From: CAZNKU01 sp045654805 | GTDB taxonomy: Bacteria > Bacillota > Clostridia > Monoglobales > Firm-18 | DNA: 5,097 nt | NCBI GenBank assembly: GCA_045654805.1 | Contig: JAZOOD010000015.1 | Span: forward strand, 1 to 5,097 | Direction of reading: 5' to 3' | Shown: positions 4,699 to 5,097 of the stretch, piece after piece | Layout: every line of letters starts with the position of its first letter | Numbering within the stretch: position 1 is the stretch's first letter | Position numbers and translations under genes: made by a program | Notes under the pieces: model-generated | What the model saw: only the letters and a program-made list of their open reading frames with translations | Databases searched by the model: none | What the model was told of the DNA's origin: nothing

Positions 4699-4956
4699 AT
4701 GCCGGAAAATAAAATATTGGCAGAAAATCTTAAAAAAATACGTAAGAATATGAAAAAATCTCAAATGGAATTTGCCGCTGAATGCGGAATAAGTACAGAA
4801 ATATTAAGCTTAATTGAACGAGGAAAAACTGACCCAAAGCTAAGCACTATACAAAAAATTGCTGCCTATACAGACTACACGGTAGCAGAATTATTTATAG
4901 AAAATGAAGGAGAAACTGAAAATGAACAAAATTCAAAAACCCGAAGACAAGATTGA
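4699..4956 (+). CDS. Small XRE-family transcriptional regulator
   Basis: An 85-residue protein that is almost all Cro/C1-type HTH domain (about 8-66): LAENLKKIRKNMKKSQMEFA, then CGISTEILSLIERGKTDPKL and a closing helix IAAYTDYTVAELF. The charged tail (EGETENEQNSKTRRQD) has no recognisable ligand domain. AAGAGGG at 4687-4693, five bases ahead, supports the ATG. The gene is divergent from the other XRE gene, whose HTH differs in sequence, so they are not recent duplicates. It overlaps the next gene by 35 bases, and the two are probably made together, with the regulator controlling its own operon. Confidence 0.85.
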   Translation: MPENKILAENLKKIRKNMKKSQMEFAAECGISTEILSLIERGKTDPKLSTIQKIAAYTDYTVAELFIENEGETENEQNSKTRRQD

Positions 4957-5097
4957 AACAAAATCAAATATTCGGCTGAAAATCAGATTTTATATAATTT
5001 CATTGTTTTTATTGTTTATGCTTATATTAGTTCTTACAATTGATATACCATTATCATTAGAACCCAAAATAAAAGTAATTGGATTCCAAGCACCTTT
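4922..5097 (+). CDS. Membrane protein of unknown function, N-terminal part (cut by window edge)
   Basis: An ATG at 4922-4924 opens a frame of 58 codons that runs to the right edge without a stop. AAGGAG at 4907-4912, nine bases ahead and inside the preceding XRE gene, makes a convincing start. The peptide has a charged cytoplasmic head (about 1-22), one strongly hydrophobic helix (about 23-42, FYIISLFLLFMLILVLTI) and then IDIPLSLEPKIKV, likely outside. It could be a single-pass exported protein or the start of a larger membrane protein. I do not recognise the family. Its 35-base overlap with the XRE gene implies coupled translation. Confidence 0.7.
   Translation, partial: MNKIQKPEDKIETKSNIRLKIRFYIISLFLLFMLILVLTIDIPLSLEPKIKVIGFQAP

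Noticed and set aside
1..5097. CRISPR arrays, tRNA or rRNA genes, riboswitches
   Set aside because: No regularly spaced repeats, cloverleaf-like stretches or rRNA-like blocks were seen; the direct similarities within 164-1261 come from the three BIG2 domains.

Overview
The window is AT-rich DNA with strong AGGAGG-type ribosome binding sites. It carries a Spo0A-family sporulation regulator, a YHYH/BIG2 surface protein and a DUF4367-type membrane protein beside an ECF sigma factor. Together these point to a spore-forming member of the Clostridia (Bacillota), probably a gut-type anaerobe of the Lachnospiraceae kind. The species cannot be named from the sequence alone.

Layout. Positions 1-140 look like one end of an IS3-type insertion sequence: a terminal motif, a hairpin covering the ribosome binding site, and the first 19 codons of a transposase OrfA running off the window on the minus strand. 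The next gene, 164-1261 (minus), encodes an exported, membrane-anchored protein with a histidine-rich YHYH head and three BIG2 immunoglobulin-like domains. A 216-base divergent region (1262-1477) holds several regulatory signals: a perfect 0A box, an 18-base palindrome, a sigma-H-like -35 element and two near-consensus 0A boxes 10 bases apart. It precedes a spo0A-type gene (1478-2248, plus). That protein keeps its phosphorylation aspartate and DNA-binding domain. It has lost the usual Lys-Pro pair of the receiver, and no spoIVB lies next to it, so it may be a second or relocated Spo0A. A hairpin at 2261-2278 separates it from the convergent genes that follow.

Positions 2311-4461 (minus) form a probable four-gene operon, read right to left: a 116-residue XRE regulator, an ECF sigma factor, a single-pass membrane DUF4367-type protein (probable anti-sigma or sensor) that overlaps the sigma gene by 20 bases, and a small exported protein. 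The two regulators appear to start at TTG, whereas the membrane protein has ATG and a near-ideal ribosome binding site. This arrangement would keep the sigma factor in deficit relative to its likely partner.

Across a 237-base divergent AT-rich spacer (4462-4698), a second small XRE regulator (4699-4956, plus) is translationally coupled to a membrane protein that runs off the right edge (4922-5097). The spacer holds a candidate minus-strand promoter, and I found no convincing plus-strand promoter in it. Overall the window is a cluster of regulatory and cell-surface genes beside a mobile element. No rRNA, tRNA, CRISPR array or riboswitch was recognised.
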